Below, in pieces: positions 45,553 to 54,990 of a stretch of 64,000 nucleotides of DNA. The position numbers and the translations under genes were made by a program. The DNA comes from Saprospiraceae bacterium (GTDB taxonomy: Bacteria > Bacteroidota > Bacteroidia > Chitinophagales > Saprospiraceae), in the NCBI GenBank assembly GCA_016708265.1, contig JADJGA010000012.1, positions 655,001 to 719,000 of the forward strand, in the 5' to 3' direction. The notes beneath the pieces are model-generated. The model was given only the letters and a program-made list of their open reading frames with translations, was not told the DNA's origin and did not search any database. How positions within the stretch are numbered: position 1 is the stretch's first letter; each line of letters opens with the position of its first letter.

Positions 45553-47316
45553 TTATTTGATTTTTTGAAACCATGTGTTAATTGATGTCTGTCCATTACT
45601 GATATTTAGTATATAAAAGCCATCATTCAGGCTTGAAATATTTAAGCTTTCGAGACAGTCTGATTTGAAATACTTATTACAGTAAACCATTTGCCCGTTT
45701 GTATTACAAACAGAAACCTCTACAATTCCATCAAAATACTGTTCCGGATCAAAGAAAATTATATCAGAAGATGGATTCGGATAAACTATTAATTGTGAAA
45801 ATGCATTTACTTCAGACGTCTTGTTTGGAACCGGAACAAGACTTACGTCCAGTATTGTTGCAAAGCCGTTTTCAAGTGTCACACCATCAAAAGATTTTGA
45901 ATAATATCCGGGAGCAGAAAAGGCAATATTATAATCGCCCGCAATCATGTATTTGTGGTAATTGCCGACTGGCAGGGCTGAATACACCTGAGAACTGTCA
46001 TTTTCCTGGTCATAACCGTTTGCCCATACCTTAGCCTTAATTGGTATACCGGTTATGGAATCGGTAATGATCCCTCGAATTCCGTAGGTTGATTCCTGAA
46101 TATAATTAAGTAATGAACGATAATTTTCATTCCATTTTGTGTTGAGATTTTGTGTCTCAGTAATACTGATGTTATCGACTTCGATTGTAACTTCACGACA
46201 ATTTTTGAAATAGTTCATGTAATCCTGCCTGCCTCCATTGATAACATACCAGTCTCCTCCCTCAGAAACACCATCTGCGAAATCAGAAGTCATATAAACA
46301 GGATTTACAATTCGTGAAGTATCTACATAATCAGTGCAGACTTTTTCCCACCATGCAGCATCAGCGTTTGGATTTTCAGAAGTCGTCCATGCATCCCATG
46401 GATAATTAAGCAATTCAGCTCCTGAATGAAAATTAGCTGACAAATTGAAGTGGTGCTTATCTGCAAAATCCATGAAAGCCTGGGTTTCATGCTGGTAACT
46501 TTTGCCATCAGGATGTGGTCCAAGGTCAGGATCAGGGTAATTTCTGTTCAGATTAACATTTAGCAGGTTAGATCTTTTTGCATTTGCAATAGAACTGCCA
46601 ATTGGGTCGGATTTAAAATATGTTCCGTCGGGATTTGCCAGCGGACATATCCATATTTCTACATTGTCAATCAGATTTGTAATTTGCTGGCTGATAGAAT
46701 AATTATTAAGTAAATGATCTATCAGCCGTAGCATAAGTATATAACCTGCAGTTTCATTTCCATGGATCGAAGATGAATATAGGAACTGAGGTTCATTTTC
46801 TGCTTTATCTACATTATCAGATATTTTGGCAACTAAAATCTTATAATTGCCTGAAGGAGTTGACGATAGTATTGTATCTATTTTACATAACGCAGGAAAT
46901 TTTTCAGCGAAACTTGCCATCATATTCTCATAGATCTGGTAAGTAGGGTAGGCATCCCAGTTCTCCATTTCTGCAATTGTATTTGCCATTTTCAAAGATC
47001 TCAGCTGAAGAGGCTGAATTATATCAAAATCGATATTCAGATCTAAGAATTCATGAAATTGTGCATCTGAAGCAAATGCATAAACTTCATAGCCTTGTCC
47101 TCCGATTAGTGGAATTATTTTTTCGATTGAAATTATACGTGTAAGATCTTTATCAATCAGCTCTTTAGAATCAGACTTGAATTTGAACTCTATTTCGCCC
47201 CTGTCAAGTAATATTTGGGCTGCCCGGGTAGATTTGCTGCTTTGAAATACAATACTTTGAGTAAACATTGTTTCTGTAAAAATAAGAAAAATAAATATTA
47301 ATGAAAGTTTATACAT
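45553..47316 (-). CDS. M14 zinc carboxypeptidase with T9SS sorting domain
   Basis: 587 residues with signal peptide MYKLSLIFIFLIFTETMFTQ. A propeptide-like N-terminal part precedes the M14 catalytic domain. Zinc ligands His185 and Glu188 lie in SSIHGNETAGYILM, with the third His in LSANFHSGAELLNYPW. The NLNRNYPDPDLG and the catalytic Glu in CREVTIEVDN are in the expected order. A carboxypeptidase-regulatory beta domain (GIRGIITDSITGIPIKAKVW) follows at about 405-485, then a T9SS sorting domain (LIVYPNPSSDIIFF to INTWFQKIK). Secreted surface exopeptidase. Confidence 0.92.
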   Translation of the reverse strand: MYKLSLIFIFLIFTETMFTQSIVFQSSKSTRAAQILLDRGEIEFKFKSDSKELIDKDLTRIISIEKIIPLIGGQGYEVYAFASDAQFHEFLDLNIDFDIIQPLQLRSLKMANTIAEMENWDAYPTYQIYENMMASFAEKFPALCKIDTILSSTPSGNYKILVAKISDNVDKAENEPQFLYSSSIHGNETAGYILMLRLIDHLLNNYSISQQITNLIDNVEIWICPLANPDGTYFKSDPIGSSIANAKRSNLLNVNLNRNYPDPDLGPHPDGKSYQHETQAFMDFADKHHFNLSANFHSGAELLNYPWDAWTTSENPNADAAWWEKVCTDYVDTSRIVNPVYMTSDFADGVSEGGDWYVINGGRQDYMNYFKNCREVTIEVDNISITETQNLNTKWNENYRSLLNYIQESTYGIRGIITDSITGIPIKAKVWANGYDQENDSSQVYSALPVGNYHKYMIAGDYNIAFSAPGYYSKSFDGVTLENGFATILDVSLVPVPNKTSEVNAFSQLIVYPNPSSDIIFFDPEQYFDGIVEVSVCNTNGQMVYCNKYFKSDCLESLNISSLNDGFYILNISNGQTSINTWFQKIK

Positions 47317-47470
47317 TTGATATCAGGATTAATTTGGCTTTAAATTTTATTAGAAGTATCAGTAATATTTTTTAAATGCATATTAATAAACCCGAAGATA
47401 GTAAAATGTTTTTGCAAAGAACAATTTGATTTAAAATTATTTAATAGAAATCCTGATATATTTTCATTAG

Positions 47471-48147
47471 TCAATTTGTCCAAATGCGGATTGGCCACTG
47501 ATTTTTTTTTGCAATATATGTCAGCCTTTTATCAGGGTTTATACATATTGGATGACCGATAGCTTCAAGAGTTGGCAGATCATCGATTGAATCAGAATAA
47601 AAATATACTTCGTCAACATTGAATTTATTCTGGAAACAAAACTCCCTGAGTCTTTTCAATTTTTCATCACCAAGACAAAATTCTCCCGACGTTTTGCCTG
47701 TCAGGATCCCTTTTTTACTTTCCATATTTGTGCTGAATGCATGGTGAAAATCGAGTTTTTTCTTGAAAAGTTCGCAAAATGCAGAAAGTGAAGATGAAAG
47801 AATTATCAGTACTGCATTGTTTTTTCTATGTATTTCTATTTCATTCAGCACCTCCTTATAAATAGAATTTTCGAGCTTTGCTTTAAAAATGTCTTCAGCC
47901 ATTGTTTGAATCGTGATTTCAGGTATTCCATTGAGCCATAAAGATATTCTTTTTATTACAATTTTTGTCGGAAATAACTTCATTTTATGAGCAAAAAGGT
48001 AGAGAAAACCACCAATAAGCTTACATGAACTCAGCAAGCTTTGTTTATAACCTTCCTTAATGAGAGTAATACTGCTGTCCTGCTGAATGATAGTACGGTC
48101 AAGATCAAAACAGCAAGATATTTGTATTTTTTATTCCATTCAGACAT
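47471..48147 (-). CDS. HAD-superfamily phosphatase (HAD-IB, SerB/YfhB-like), frameshifted near the start
   Basis: The longest frame starts at 48037, but the catalytic motif I (DLDRTI, with nucleophile Asp) lies upstream in another frame, reached from a plausible start MSEWNKK at 48147 by adding one A to the AAAAAA run at about 48130. With it the protein is about 226 residues: motif I, a helical cap, motif II SSSLS (ILSSSLSAFCELF), then GDEKLKRL and the acidic motif III/IV YSDSIDDLPTLEAIG. Its location next to PlsC and the lipid kinase suggests a phospholipid phosphate phosphatase. The start overlaps the end of the lipid kinase. Confidence 0.8.
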
Positions 48148-49084
48148 TAAAAAAGTGATTAGAGGATTTTTTGTAGATGATTTGGAGTTTTTCGGGCAAT
48201 ATTTCTATTTCAAAATGATTGTCAAAATATAATTCTCCATCCATATGATATGCTATTTTATCTTCAAACTCTATGGATATTTTCTTTGTTTTAAAATATC
48301 TGACATTTTTATCTTTTAAATGTTTTCCTTCAGGAACCTGCATGAATAATTTAAACCTTTGTAAAACATTTATTTTCCCAACGAGACAAACATCCAGATA
48401 ACCATCATTTGCTTTAGCTTCAGGTGTAATAAAATACTTGCCTGCAAAGCGCCTGCCATTGGAAAAGGTTGTCATAAAATACTGATTACTATGATTAGCA
48501 TGATCATTAAGAAATTTGAAATTATTCTCTTTATAAAAAAACAATGTTTTCAAAATGTGCCACAGATATTTATCTCCAACGCTTTTTTTGACCACTCCGT
48601 TTTCATCATAGTTTTGTGCCGCAACCTGTGCATCAAACCCTATTCCCATTCCATTTAGAAAAATTTTCCCATTGCACATGCCCACGTCCATTTTAATGAT
48701 ATTTCTGTTAAAGAATGCATCCCAGTCATCTTCTTTGAATCGGTTTGGAAAGCCCATGATCTGAACTGTATCATTTCCGGTGCCGGCAGGAATTATGCCC
48801 ATTATAGCATCATCTTTGGTGCTAAGGTAACTTGCAATTTCATTGATCGTGCCATCTCCTCCTACAGCTACAATATTCCTAAAACCTGCTAAGTAAAATT
48901 TTTCAGCTATGTCAGTTGCATGATGCTTGAATTCTGTCAGAGCAATTTCAGCGTCAAGATTCCTTTGTCTTATTACTTTTTCAATTGTACCAATATATTT
49001 TTCTCCAAAATAATTACCTGCTGTAGGATTTATTACGAATCCCCATTTTTCGTTTAGTTTATTTTTCATTATTTTAGTTTGCAT
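48140..49084 (-). CDS. Lipid (diacylglycerol) kinase, DAGK/YegS-like
   Basis: 314 residues. The ATP-binding loop GGDGTINEIASYLSTKDDA and the phosphate-binding start FVINPTAGNYFGEK are the DAGK signatures; GIIPAGTGNDTVQIMG and NGMGIGFDAQVA complete the catalytic domain, and a C-terminal lobe follows. The start may be the internal MKNKLNEKWGF. It overlaps PlsC by 11 bp (its start codon lies inside the PlsC end), typical of translational coupling. It phosphorylates diacylglycerol or a related lipid, giving phosphatidic acid. Confidence 0.9.
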   Translation of the reverse strand: MQTKIMKNKLNEKWGFVINPTAGNYFGEKYIGTIEKVIRQRNLDAEIALTEFKHHATDIAEKFYLAGFRNIVAVGGDGTINEIASYLSTKDDAIMGIIPAGTGNDTVQIMGFPNRFKEDDWDAFFNRNIIKMDVGMCNGKIFLNGMGIGFDAQVAAQNYDENGVVKKSVGDKYLWHILKTLFFYKENNFKFLNDHANHSNQYFMTTFSNGRRFAGKYFITPEAKANDGYLDVCLVGKINVLQRFKLFMQVPEGKHLKDKNVRYFKTKKISIEFEDKIAYHMDGELYFDNHFEIEILPEKLQIIYKKSSNHFFNV

Positions 49085-49790
49085 ATTTTGAACTTATCAC
49101 TGATCTTATTTCATTAAGTATCTCTTCATCATTTTTAGGCTCCAGATATTGAAAATCTATGGGTTTGTGAATGATTATACTTATTTTGCTTGAAAAATCA
49201 ATCGTAGTCCTGGTTTTAGGCTTAAGCTTATAAAATCCATTTAGTGTCACCGGTAAAATGTCGAGTTCTGAGGCTCTCATCAGGTAAATGAAACCCCTGT
49301 GGAATTTCAACAACTTTCCGTCTTCAGTCCTTGTACCTTCCGGGAAAATGGCTATTGACCCGGCATCTGATTTTTCCACAAGCTGTTTTAACATAACTTT
49401 TGTGTTTTTTACAATGGCTGTTCTCATAGGAATGTAACCTGTCATTCTCAATGCTTTTCCAAAAATAGGTATTTTGGTGAGATATTCTTTGCCAAACCAT
49501 GTCACATCCGGAATAATTGACATTATTGCAGGTATATCGAAAAGACTACTGTGATTTGCAAGGAGAATATATTTTTTATTCATTACGAGGTTTTCTTTAC
49601 CCTCTAATCGAATTTTTTTACCTGATATGAAGAATAATGAACTGGCCCAGAAATTGAGAACAATTCTTAGTGCTTTTCTGAGATTTAAAGTCGCCAATAA
49701 CAGAGTGAACAGCACTACTAAAGCTGTAAAAGTATAAAGTAAAAAATATACAGGTCCTGAAATAATTGAGTTTAATATCGGATATTTCAT
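49074..49790 (-). CDS. 1-acyl-sn-glycerol-3-phosphate acyltransferase (PlsC-like)
   Basis: 238 residues. Motif I HSSLFD has His80 and Asp85 (HX4D); motif III FPEGTRTEDGKLLKFHRGF is at about 149-167. An N-terminal membrane anchor (about 12-35) is present. It transfers an acyl group to lysophosphatidic acid to give phosphatidic acid, at the inner membrane. First gene of a cluster with the lipid kinase and HAD phosphatase. The gene symbol plsC is avoided because close paralogues exist. Confidence 0.9.
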   Translation of the reverse strand: MKYPILNSIISGPVYFLLYTFTALVVLFTLLLATLNLRKALRIVLNFWASSLFFISGKKIRLEGKENLVMNKKYILLANHSSLFDIPAIMSIIPDVTWFGKEYLTKIPIFGKALRMTGYIPMRTAIVKNTKVMLKQLVEKSDAGSIAIFPEGTRTEDGKLLKFHRGFIYLMRASELDILPVTLNGFYKLKPKTRTTIDFSSKISIIIHKPIDFQYLEPKNDEEILNEIRSVISSKYAN

Positions 49791-50127
49791 GAAGAAAATA
49801 AGTTAAAAATAAAGATACAAATTCTGATAAAAGGTACTTTAATAAATGAAAAATGATTCCTTAAAAAAGCGTAAAAGTATTGCAAAAAATCAATATCATC
49901 CAAATTTTTTTCAACCATAAAGTCACGAAGTATTTAAGATGTCGCAAAATATTATAAACCAATAAATTATTTTTGGGAAACTTTGAGTCTTTATGCTTTA
50001 TGCAATTTTTCTTTCATAATGTTGCATACAAAAATTATATAATGTTTATTGACAATAAAATAAATAATTGCTGCAAATTATTGTCACATTCGTATTAGTT
50101 TTGTCCTGATTCAAAAGCTTAATTTCT
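49791..50127. other. Intergenic region, no gene
   Basis: Contains CATAAAGTCACGAAGTATTT and AACTTTGAGTCTTTATGC, degenerate forms of the repeated phrases found in many Bacteroidota spacers, plus AT-rich sequence. The promoter of PlsC lies here. Confidence 0.4.
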
Positions 50128-50490
50128 TTACTCACTTTTAACCAGTGTAAGTACCTCTTCATAACCACCCTGATTCATCAGGAATTCCAAAGTATCGTTA
50201 TAAATTTTATTTATCCTGACAGGGAATTCAAGTTGCCCGTATGGTCTGACATACAGCATTTTGTACAAAACATTATATGTTCCTGAATCCCTGACACTAC
50301 CTAATCTGGAAAAATATGTTTTATCATCCCTGAATTCAAAGTATACATTTTCATTGCATTTGTCAGTGCCTCTGGCTTTATTGATCCAGCTGACACACAG
50401 CCATTTCCCATTTATTTTTTCTGTCATCTCCTTATTTGAACAAGAATAGGCCAGGAAAAGAACCGAAATTGAAAGTATTATTTTTTTCAT
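50128..50490 (-). CDS. Small lipoprotein, lipocalin-like
   Basis: The frame is open from 50571 but MKKIILSISVLFLAYSCSNK at 50490 gives a lipoprotein signal with the lipobox AYSC. The mature part (about 100 residues: INGKWLCVSW, NVYFEFRDDKTYFSR, SGTYNVLYKMLYVRPYG) looks like a lipocalin-like beta sandwich. Function unknown. Membrane anchored. Confidence 0.68.
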   Translation of the reverse strand: MKKIILSISVLFLAYSCSNKEMTEKINGKWLCVSWINKARGTDKCNENVYFEFRDDKTYFSRLGSVRDSGTYNVLYKMLYVRPYGQLEFPVRINKIYNDTLEFLMNQGGYEEVLTLVKSE

Positions 50491-50664
50491 AGCATAGATA
50501 TTTTGGAACAAATTAGTATTTTTTTTAATAGTAAAACTAATACCTAAGGAATTCTTATATTGATTCTTCAATTTAGACCAAAAATAGGAAAATTTTTAAA
50601 TACAGTTTATTTTGATATTTAAAATACCTTGAAATGATATTGAAGTTTTTCGTGAATTTCACAA

Positions 50665-51663
50665 CTATGCATTGCTATCATAGCGTAAACCTATTTTATC
50701 CTTAACCATATCCATTATGGTGCTCAGATTTGAGCTTAAGATATGGGGTAACCTGCTACTTTCTGTTTCATTATTTCTTAAACAAGTATTCACTTCTTCG
50801 ATTTCGTGTAAATATCCATATCCTGCATTTTTTGTTTCGTATACTCTGGTCAATTCACCATTCCGGGTTAAAGAGATTTTCTCTGTATGATGAAATCTTT
50901 TGTGCAATTTTATAACACCTTTAGTTCCATAAATATATGCCTCAGTAGGTGTATCTGCTTCAATTGAGGATTCAAGTATAGCTTTGGAAGAATTTTCGTA
51001 ATCGAATAGCATAGCACAATAACTATCTACTTCTGTTTGTGTCATACGGGCCATCGCTGAAATCCCGGTGGGAAGGCCTAAAGTTATAAGACTAAGGTAA
51101 ACAGGATAAATTCCGACATCCAGAAGTGAACCTCCTCCAAGAGCTTTATTATATACCCTGCCTTCGGGGTTGAATTCAGATTTGAAGCCAAAATCAGCAC
51201 GCATAAATATAAGGTCTCCGATCACTTTATCTCTGAGAAGATCAATTAATATCTCAGTTGCCGGTACAAATCGGGTCCAGATACCTTCCATCAAAAACAA
51301 TTTTCGTGATTCCGCTTCTTTTATCATTGTTTTAACCTCCCCGGAATTCATACCCATTGGCTTTTCACATAATACAGATTTTCCATTTTTTAAGCACATC
51401 ATAGTATTTTCAAAATGAAATGCATGAGGAGTGGCAACATAAACCACATCGATATCAATATCTTTTGCCAATTCCATATAGGAGCTATAATATTTGACAG
51501 AATTGTGTCTATTACTGAATATTCTGGCCTTGTCAATATCTCTTGAAGCAACAGCCTGCAGGATCGAAGTGTCAGAAAGCTTAAGATCACCTGCAAATTT
51601 TTCTGCTATCCGGCCTAAGCCCAATATGCCCCATTTTATTTTTTTTGTTGTCAGTGTTTTCAT
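50665..51663 (-). CDS. Gfo/Idh/MocA family oxidoreductase
   Basis: 332 residues. NAD(P)-binding motif GILGLGRIAEKFAGDL at about 12-27, EKPMGMNSGEVKTMI carries the family's EKP, and the C-terminal alpha/beta domain contains SLLDVGIYPVYLSLITLG, where the conserved Asp/Gly/His-type residue set differs from Gfo. Acts on a sugar or a related polyol. Monocistronic; divergently oriented from nothing nearby. Confidence 0.88.
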   Translation of the reverse strand: MKTLTTKKIKWGILGLGRIAEKFAGDLKLSDTSILQAVASRDIDKARIFSNRHNSVKYYSSYMELAKDIDIDVVYVATPHAFHFENTMMCLKNGKSVLCEKPMGMNSGEVKTMIKEAESRKLFLMEGIWTRFVPATEILIDLLRDKVIGDLIFMRADFGFKSEFNPEGRVYNKALGGGSLLDVGIYPVYLSLITLGLPTGISAMARMTQTEVDSYCAMLFDYENSSKAILESSIEADTPTEAYIYGTKGVIKLHKRFHHTEKISLTRNGELTRVYETKNAGYGYLHEIEEVNTCLRNNETESSRLPHILSSNLSTIMDMVKDKIGLRYDSNA

Positions 51664-51728
51664 AGTAAATAATTATCAAAATTAATTTACGCTCCTTTCT
51701 TTACTTTCTGTTCTATTTTTGTGGAGTA

Positions 51729-52409
51729 TTATAATTTAGCAAATTTTATCGAACTATTTTCTTCAGTGTAAATTGCTATTTGATCCATTAATTCCATAGA
51801 CCTGATCAGGGGAGTCCATTCTTTTCCCCTAAAGATATAAACGAACCAGGTCTTATTTCGGTTCTCAATTCTGATATTTATTAGGAGCCAGACTGATATA
51901 AAAGCGAATAATACAGTTATCGAAACGGGAATAGCTAATTGTAACAGATCCCACTCACTGAACATAGCTTGGCTCCACCAGAAACAGGACCACAAAGGAA
52001 GCTGAAGAAAAAGTACTTTAGTAATCCATAAAGTGCTTGTCCTGATATTTGCAAGACTGGATTGCACCTGAAATACTGGTTTTGAACGATCAACCTGATA
52101 TATCGTGATGATTTGGTAAAGGTAAACAAGTATTGCAATCGCAGTGAGTGATACCTGTCCGGTAGCTGAAAACAGAAAGAATTTATTGGCTTCAGAATAG
52201 CTGTTCAGGTAAATATTCCCGAGAAAAAATGATCCTGCCATGACCCACAAAATGCCGGTTAAAAGAGTAAATATCTTAATAGGTTTCATTGAAGAAACCA
52301 GGTTAATTGCATTAAAATGCATCATTTCAGTTTTATTGGAAAAGTCAGCACTAAGCCGATTTTCTGCACTAAATTCCTCCCATAGATTTTTTAATTCGAT
52401 GTCTTGCAT
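51729..52409 (-). CDS. Membrane protein encoded after an ECF sigma factor (putative anti-sigma)
   Basis: 226 residues. The cytoplasmic N terminus (MQDIELKNLWEEFSAENRLS) is followed by four membrane helices in two pairs (about 45-65, 80-100, 130-155, 160-175). No zinc-anti-sigma motif was seen. It starts 4 bp after the ECF sigma stop on the same strand, so it is the natural candidate for the cognate anti-sigma factor. Confidence 0.68.
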   Translation of the reverse strand: MQDIELKNLWEEFSAENRLSADFSNKTEMMHFNAINLVSSMKPIKIFTLLTGILWVMAGSFFLGNIYLNSYSEANKFFLFSATGQVSLTAIAILVYLYQIITIYQVDRSKPVFQVQSSLANIRTSTLWITKVLFLQLPLWSCFWWSQAMFSEWDLLQLAIPVSITVLFAFISVWLLINIRIENRNKTWFVYIFRGKEWTPLIRSMELMDQIAIYTEENSSIKFAKL

Positions 52410-52413
52410 AATT

Positions 52414-52914
52414 TCAATAGTTTATTTTGTTAAATCTTTGTTTCAATTTTTCTTTGATCCGGCTTATCTTTGTTCCTGTATTGCTTTTTGAGATTCCCAG
52501 TATTTCAGCTATTTCGTTATGACTTTTCTCTTCAAGATAAAGAAGCATCAATGCTTTGTCCAGGACATTGAGTTCATTTATGAATTGTTCAAGCATGTTT
52601 AATTTTTCTTCATCCACATTAGGATCTGATTCCAAGAGCTTATGGTCGTCTGATGAAAGTGGCATTGTTTTTACCCTCGAAGTCTTGCGGAAATGTGAAA
52701 TTGCAACATTCAATGCTATCCTGTATATCCATGTAGTAGTTTTAAACTCTTCATTGTATTTATCGATGGATCTCCAGATCTGGAGACTTATTTCCTGGAA
52801 AAGGTCTTTCATGTCATCTTCATCAGGGCAATATGTACGTGAGACTTTATATAAAATATGTCTGTGGTCGTTAATGATCCTGTTAAATCGTTTAATTTTT
52901 TTATTTTCTTCCAT
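52414..52914 (-). CDS. ECF RNA polymerase sigma factor
   Basis: The frame opens at 52974; the internal Met (MEENKKIKRFNRIINDHRHI) gives the best start. Region 2 is DEDDMKDLFQEISLQIWRSI with the WIYRIALNVAISHFRK segment, and region 4 is the HTH LEEKSHNEIAEILGISKSNT (residues about 135-155), ending TKISRIKEKLKQ. A sigma-70 family ECF factor of the Bacteroidota type that recruits RNA polymerase to stress promoters. Its membrane partner is 51729-52409. No promoter was recognised. Confidence 0.9.
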   Translation of the reverse strand: MEENKKIKRFNRIINDHRHILYKVSRTYCPDEDDMKDLFQEISLQIWRSIDKYNEEFKTTTWIYRIALNVAISHFRKTSRVKTMPLSSDDHKLLESDPNVDEEKLNMLEQFINELNVLDKALMLLYLEEKSHNEIAEILGISKSNTGTKISRIKEKLKQRFNKINY

Positions 52915-53202
52915 ATTAATCTCTAAACCCTTATCTGTTTTCCTGATTATTCGCACAAGTTTAAGAAAAATCACAGTTGTTGTTAAATTTTTTTGTCGGT
53001 AAATTATATTATGATTTTCTATTGTTGAGGCTGAGTTTCACAAATTGGGCATTTTTTGCCTATTTCGATGTTTTCATTTGTAAAAAGCATCTCCGGAATA
53101 TTAACAAATGAGGATAAAAAACAATACTGTAGACTGACAAACTATAAAGAAACATTGGTTAGCAGGAGTAATAATTCAGATAACTGTATCTTTTAAACAG
53201 AT

Positions 53203-53841
53203 TTACTTTATCATCTTGTGAGAACCATCGCAGCCAGGCATCCTTTTAGAAAGTCCGCATAAACAATCGTTGATACCCTTGCCGTCAAGTATTCGCTGCA
53301 TATATTTTTCTATCCTCGATTCCCGGGTTTTTGATTGTTTGGAATCTGAAAAATACATTATATACGCTCTTTGTCGACCGGGGGTCAAAGCTTCAAAAGC
53401 TGATTTCAGTGCGGGTATTTCATTCATTTTAATTTCAAATTCTTCAGGAATAGTAAATTCTTCGATCTTTTTAAAATCAACTTTTACTCCTGATTTTTCC
53501 ACTTCAATAGCTTCAAGTATTAATGCTTTCAGCATAGGTTCCATTTCAATTATCTGATTTAAATCAGTGAATCTGATAATCCTGGCAGATTGGGTATTTT
53601 CACCGGGTTTGTCAAGAATGCAATTTTCATCCTTTAAAAGGACTCCTTTAAAAAAACTAAGCGCACAGTATTCCTTAAAATTTCCAAGCATTGCAATATT
53701 GCTTTTTTGAAAAGTATAGCATGGCATCTGCCATTTTAATTCTTCAGTCAGATTGCAGTCCAGAGCTATCATTCTCATATATTCCAGTTCTTCTTTCCAC
53801 TTATTTATATTACTGAAAAAATCGTCAACCTGAGGATTCAT
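53203..53841 (-). CDS. YdeI/OmpD-associated protein with DUF1801 domain and CDGSH tail
   Basis: 212 residues. An N-terminal DUF1801-type domain (VDDFFSNINKWKEELEYMRM, then LTEELKWQMPCYTFQKSNIA) is followed by the YdeI C-terminal helix bundle (TIPEEFEIKMNEIPALKSAF, FEALTPGRQRAYIMYFSDSK). The last 20 residues CLCGLSKRMPGCDGSH fit the CDGSH iron-sulfur motif (CxC-x2-S/T-x3-P-x-C-D-G-x-H). The fusion would bind a 2Fe-2S cluster. YdeI proteins confer resistance to some bacteriocins; this variant's role is unknown. Confidence 0.85.
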   Translation of the reverse strand: MNPQVDDFFSNINKWKEELEYMRMIALDCNLTEELKWQMPCYTFQKSNIAMLGNFKEYCALSFFKGVLLKDENCILDKPGENTQSARIIRFTDLNQIIEMEPMLKALILEAIEVEKSGVKVDFKKIEEFTIPEEFEIKMNEIPALKSAFEALTPGRQRAYIMYFSDSKQSKTRESRIEKYMQRILDGKGINDCLCGLSKRMPGCDGSHKMIK

Positions 53842-53948
53842 ATAACCGGATTATTAAGTTAAATTCTGAAATAATTACGTTGTATATTGGTTGATAACGC
53901 TAATTATACATTGAAGTTGTTTAAGAATTGAAGTTTATGACAGTCCGA

Positions 53949-54169
53949 TCCCGACATTTATCGTCGGGAGTTTGAGTTGGAGAAAGCAGGAAATTTTACC
54001 GAAACCTTGTAGGTAAAATTTTCGTTCCCGAAAGCTTTCGGGATGAAAACGTGATAACTTGTTGTTTTATAATAGATAAAAGGTTAGCGAGTTTTCCCGA
54101 TAACGATCGGGATCGCACGTCCCGACATTTATCGTCGGGATTGCTACTTTTTGACGGTTCAAAAAGTAG
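53949..54169. repeat. Cluster of five or six palindromic repeats
   Basis: Within 220 bp: TCCCGAC/GTCGGGA twice (around 53949 and 54119), AAATTTTACC/GGTAAAATTT (53991-54021), the perfect 18-bp TCCCGAAAGCTTTCGGGA (54026-54043), TCCCGAT/ATCGGGA with loop AACG (54095-54112), and CTACTTTTTGA/TCAAAAAGTAG with loop CGGT (54144-54169). No gene lies in the ~540 bp between 53842 and 54379. Confidence 0.7.
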
Positions 54170-54379
54170 AGAAGTTTAAATAACAAATTAAAGTTTATAA
54201 TTACAAAATAGGGTCTAAAATAAAACAAATATTTAATAGTGTATTTACTTAAAAATCAATAATATACAAGTGGTTAAAACATATATTTTAAAACAGCTTC
54301 ATTATATATATTTTTAATAAAAAAATTAATTTTAAAAAATAACGGATAAGATTTTGACCATTTAAATTTACAATGTGAA

Positions 54380-54700
54380 TTATCTTGCAAATGCCTGAAT
54401 TTCATCTATAAATCCTCCTTTATATGCTCTGATTACTATATCAAAATCATATCTTCTGTTAAAATAGAGAGAACTGTAATTTCTCTGAATTAAAGTACCG
54501 TTAAACAAATAATATTCTATTCGTGAAATGCCTTCGGATTTTTCAACCAGACCGAGGGAAAAATCCACGAACCTGGTAATCACAAGACTTGTATCTTTAT
54601 TTAAATAACTCATAATGAAATCCACATCTTCAGCTGTTCCATTTTCTGCCCGATCCGTCAACTCTCCTAATTTACCTGTATATTTATTTTTCATTATCAT
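54380..54700 (-). CDS. Small hypothetical protein
   Basis: 106 residues starting MIMKNKYTGKLGELTDRAEN. It is a mixed-charge cytoplasmic-looking protein with a beta-rich C-terminal part (YFNRRYDFDIVIRAYKGGF). I do not recognise it. It stands alone between palindrome repeats and an empty spacer. Confidence 0.45.
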   Translation of the reverse strand: MIMKNKYTGKLGELTDRAENGTAEDVDFIMSYLNKDTSLVITRFVDFSLGLVEKSEGISRIEYYLFNGTLIQRNYSSLYFNRRYDFDIVIRAYKGGFIDEIQAFAR

Positions 54701-54990
54701 ATAGCCAAAACCTAAAAAATTTCAAAGCAAACTTACTACAAAAAAGCAATAAAAGTGTGGGAGACGTTTTAGAATTTTCATTATTGAATATAGATTTTGA
54801 TTTGTGCAAGTAATCAGGTAAGCCTTAAGTGCCAAAATCATACATAGGGTTTATTCAAATTTTGAATTAAAAGAGTCTTTAAGTACATAGCTATTTGTCA
54901 GGCAAGTACATTTAGGAAGTATTACAACATTAAATATTTGCCGGGTCTGATTGCACACTCATATTCCTATATATTAGCAATAATTAGTTT

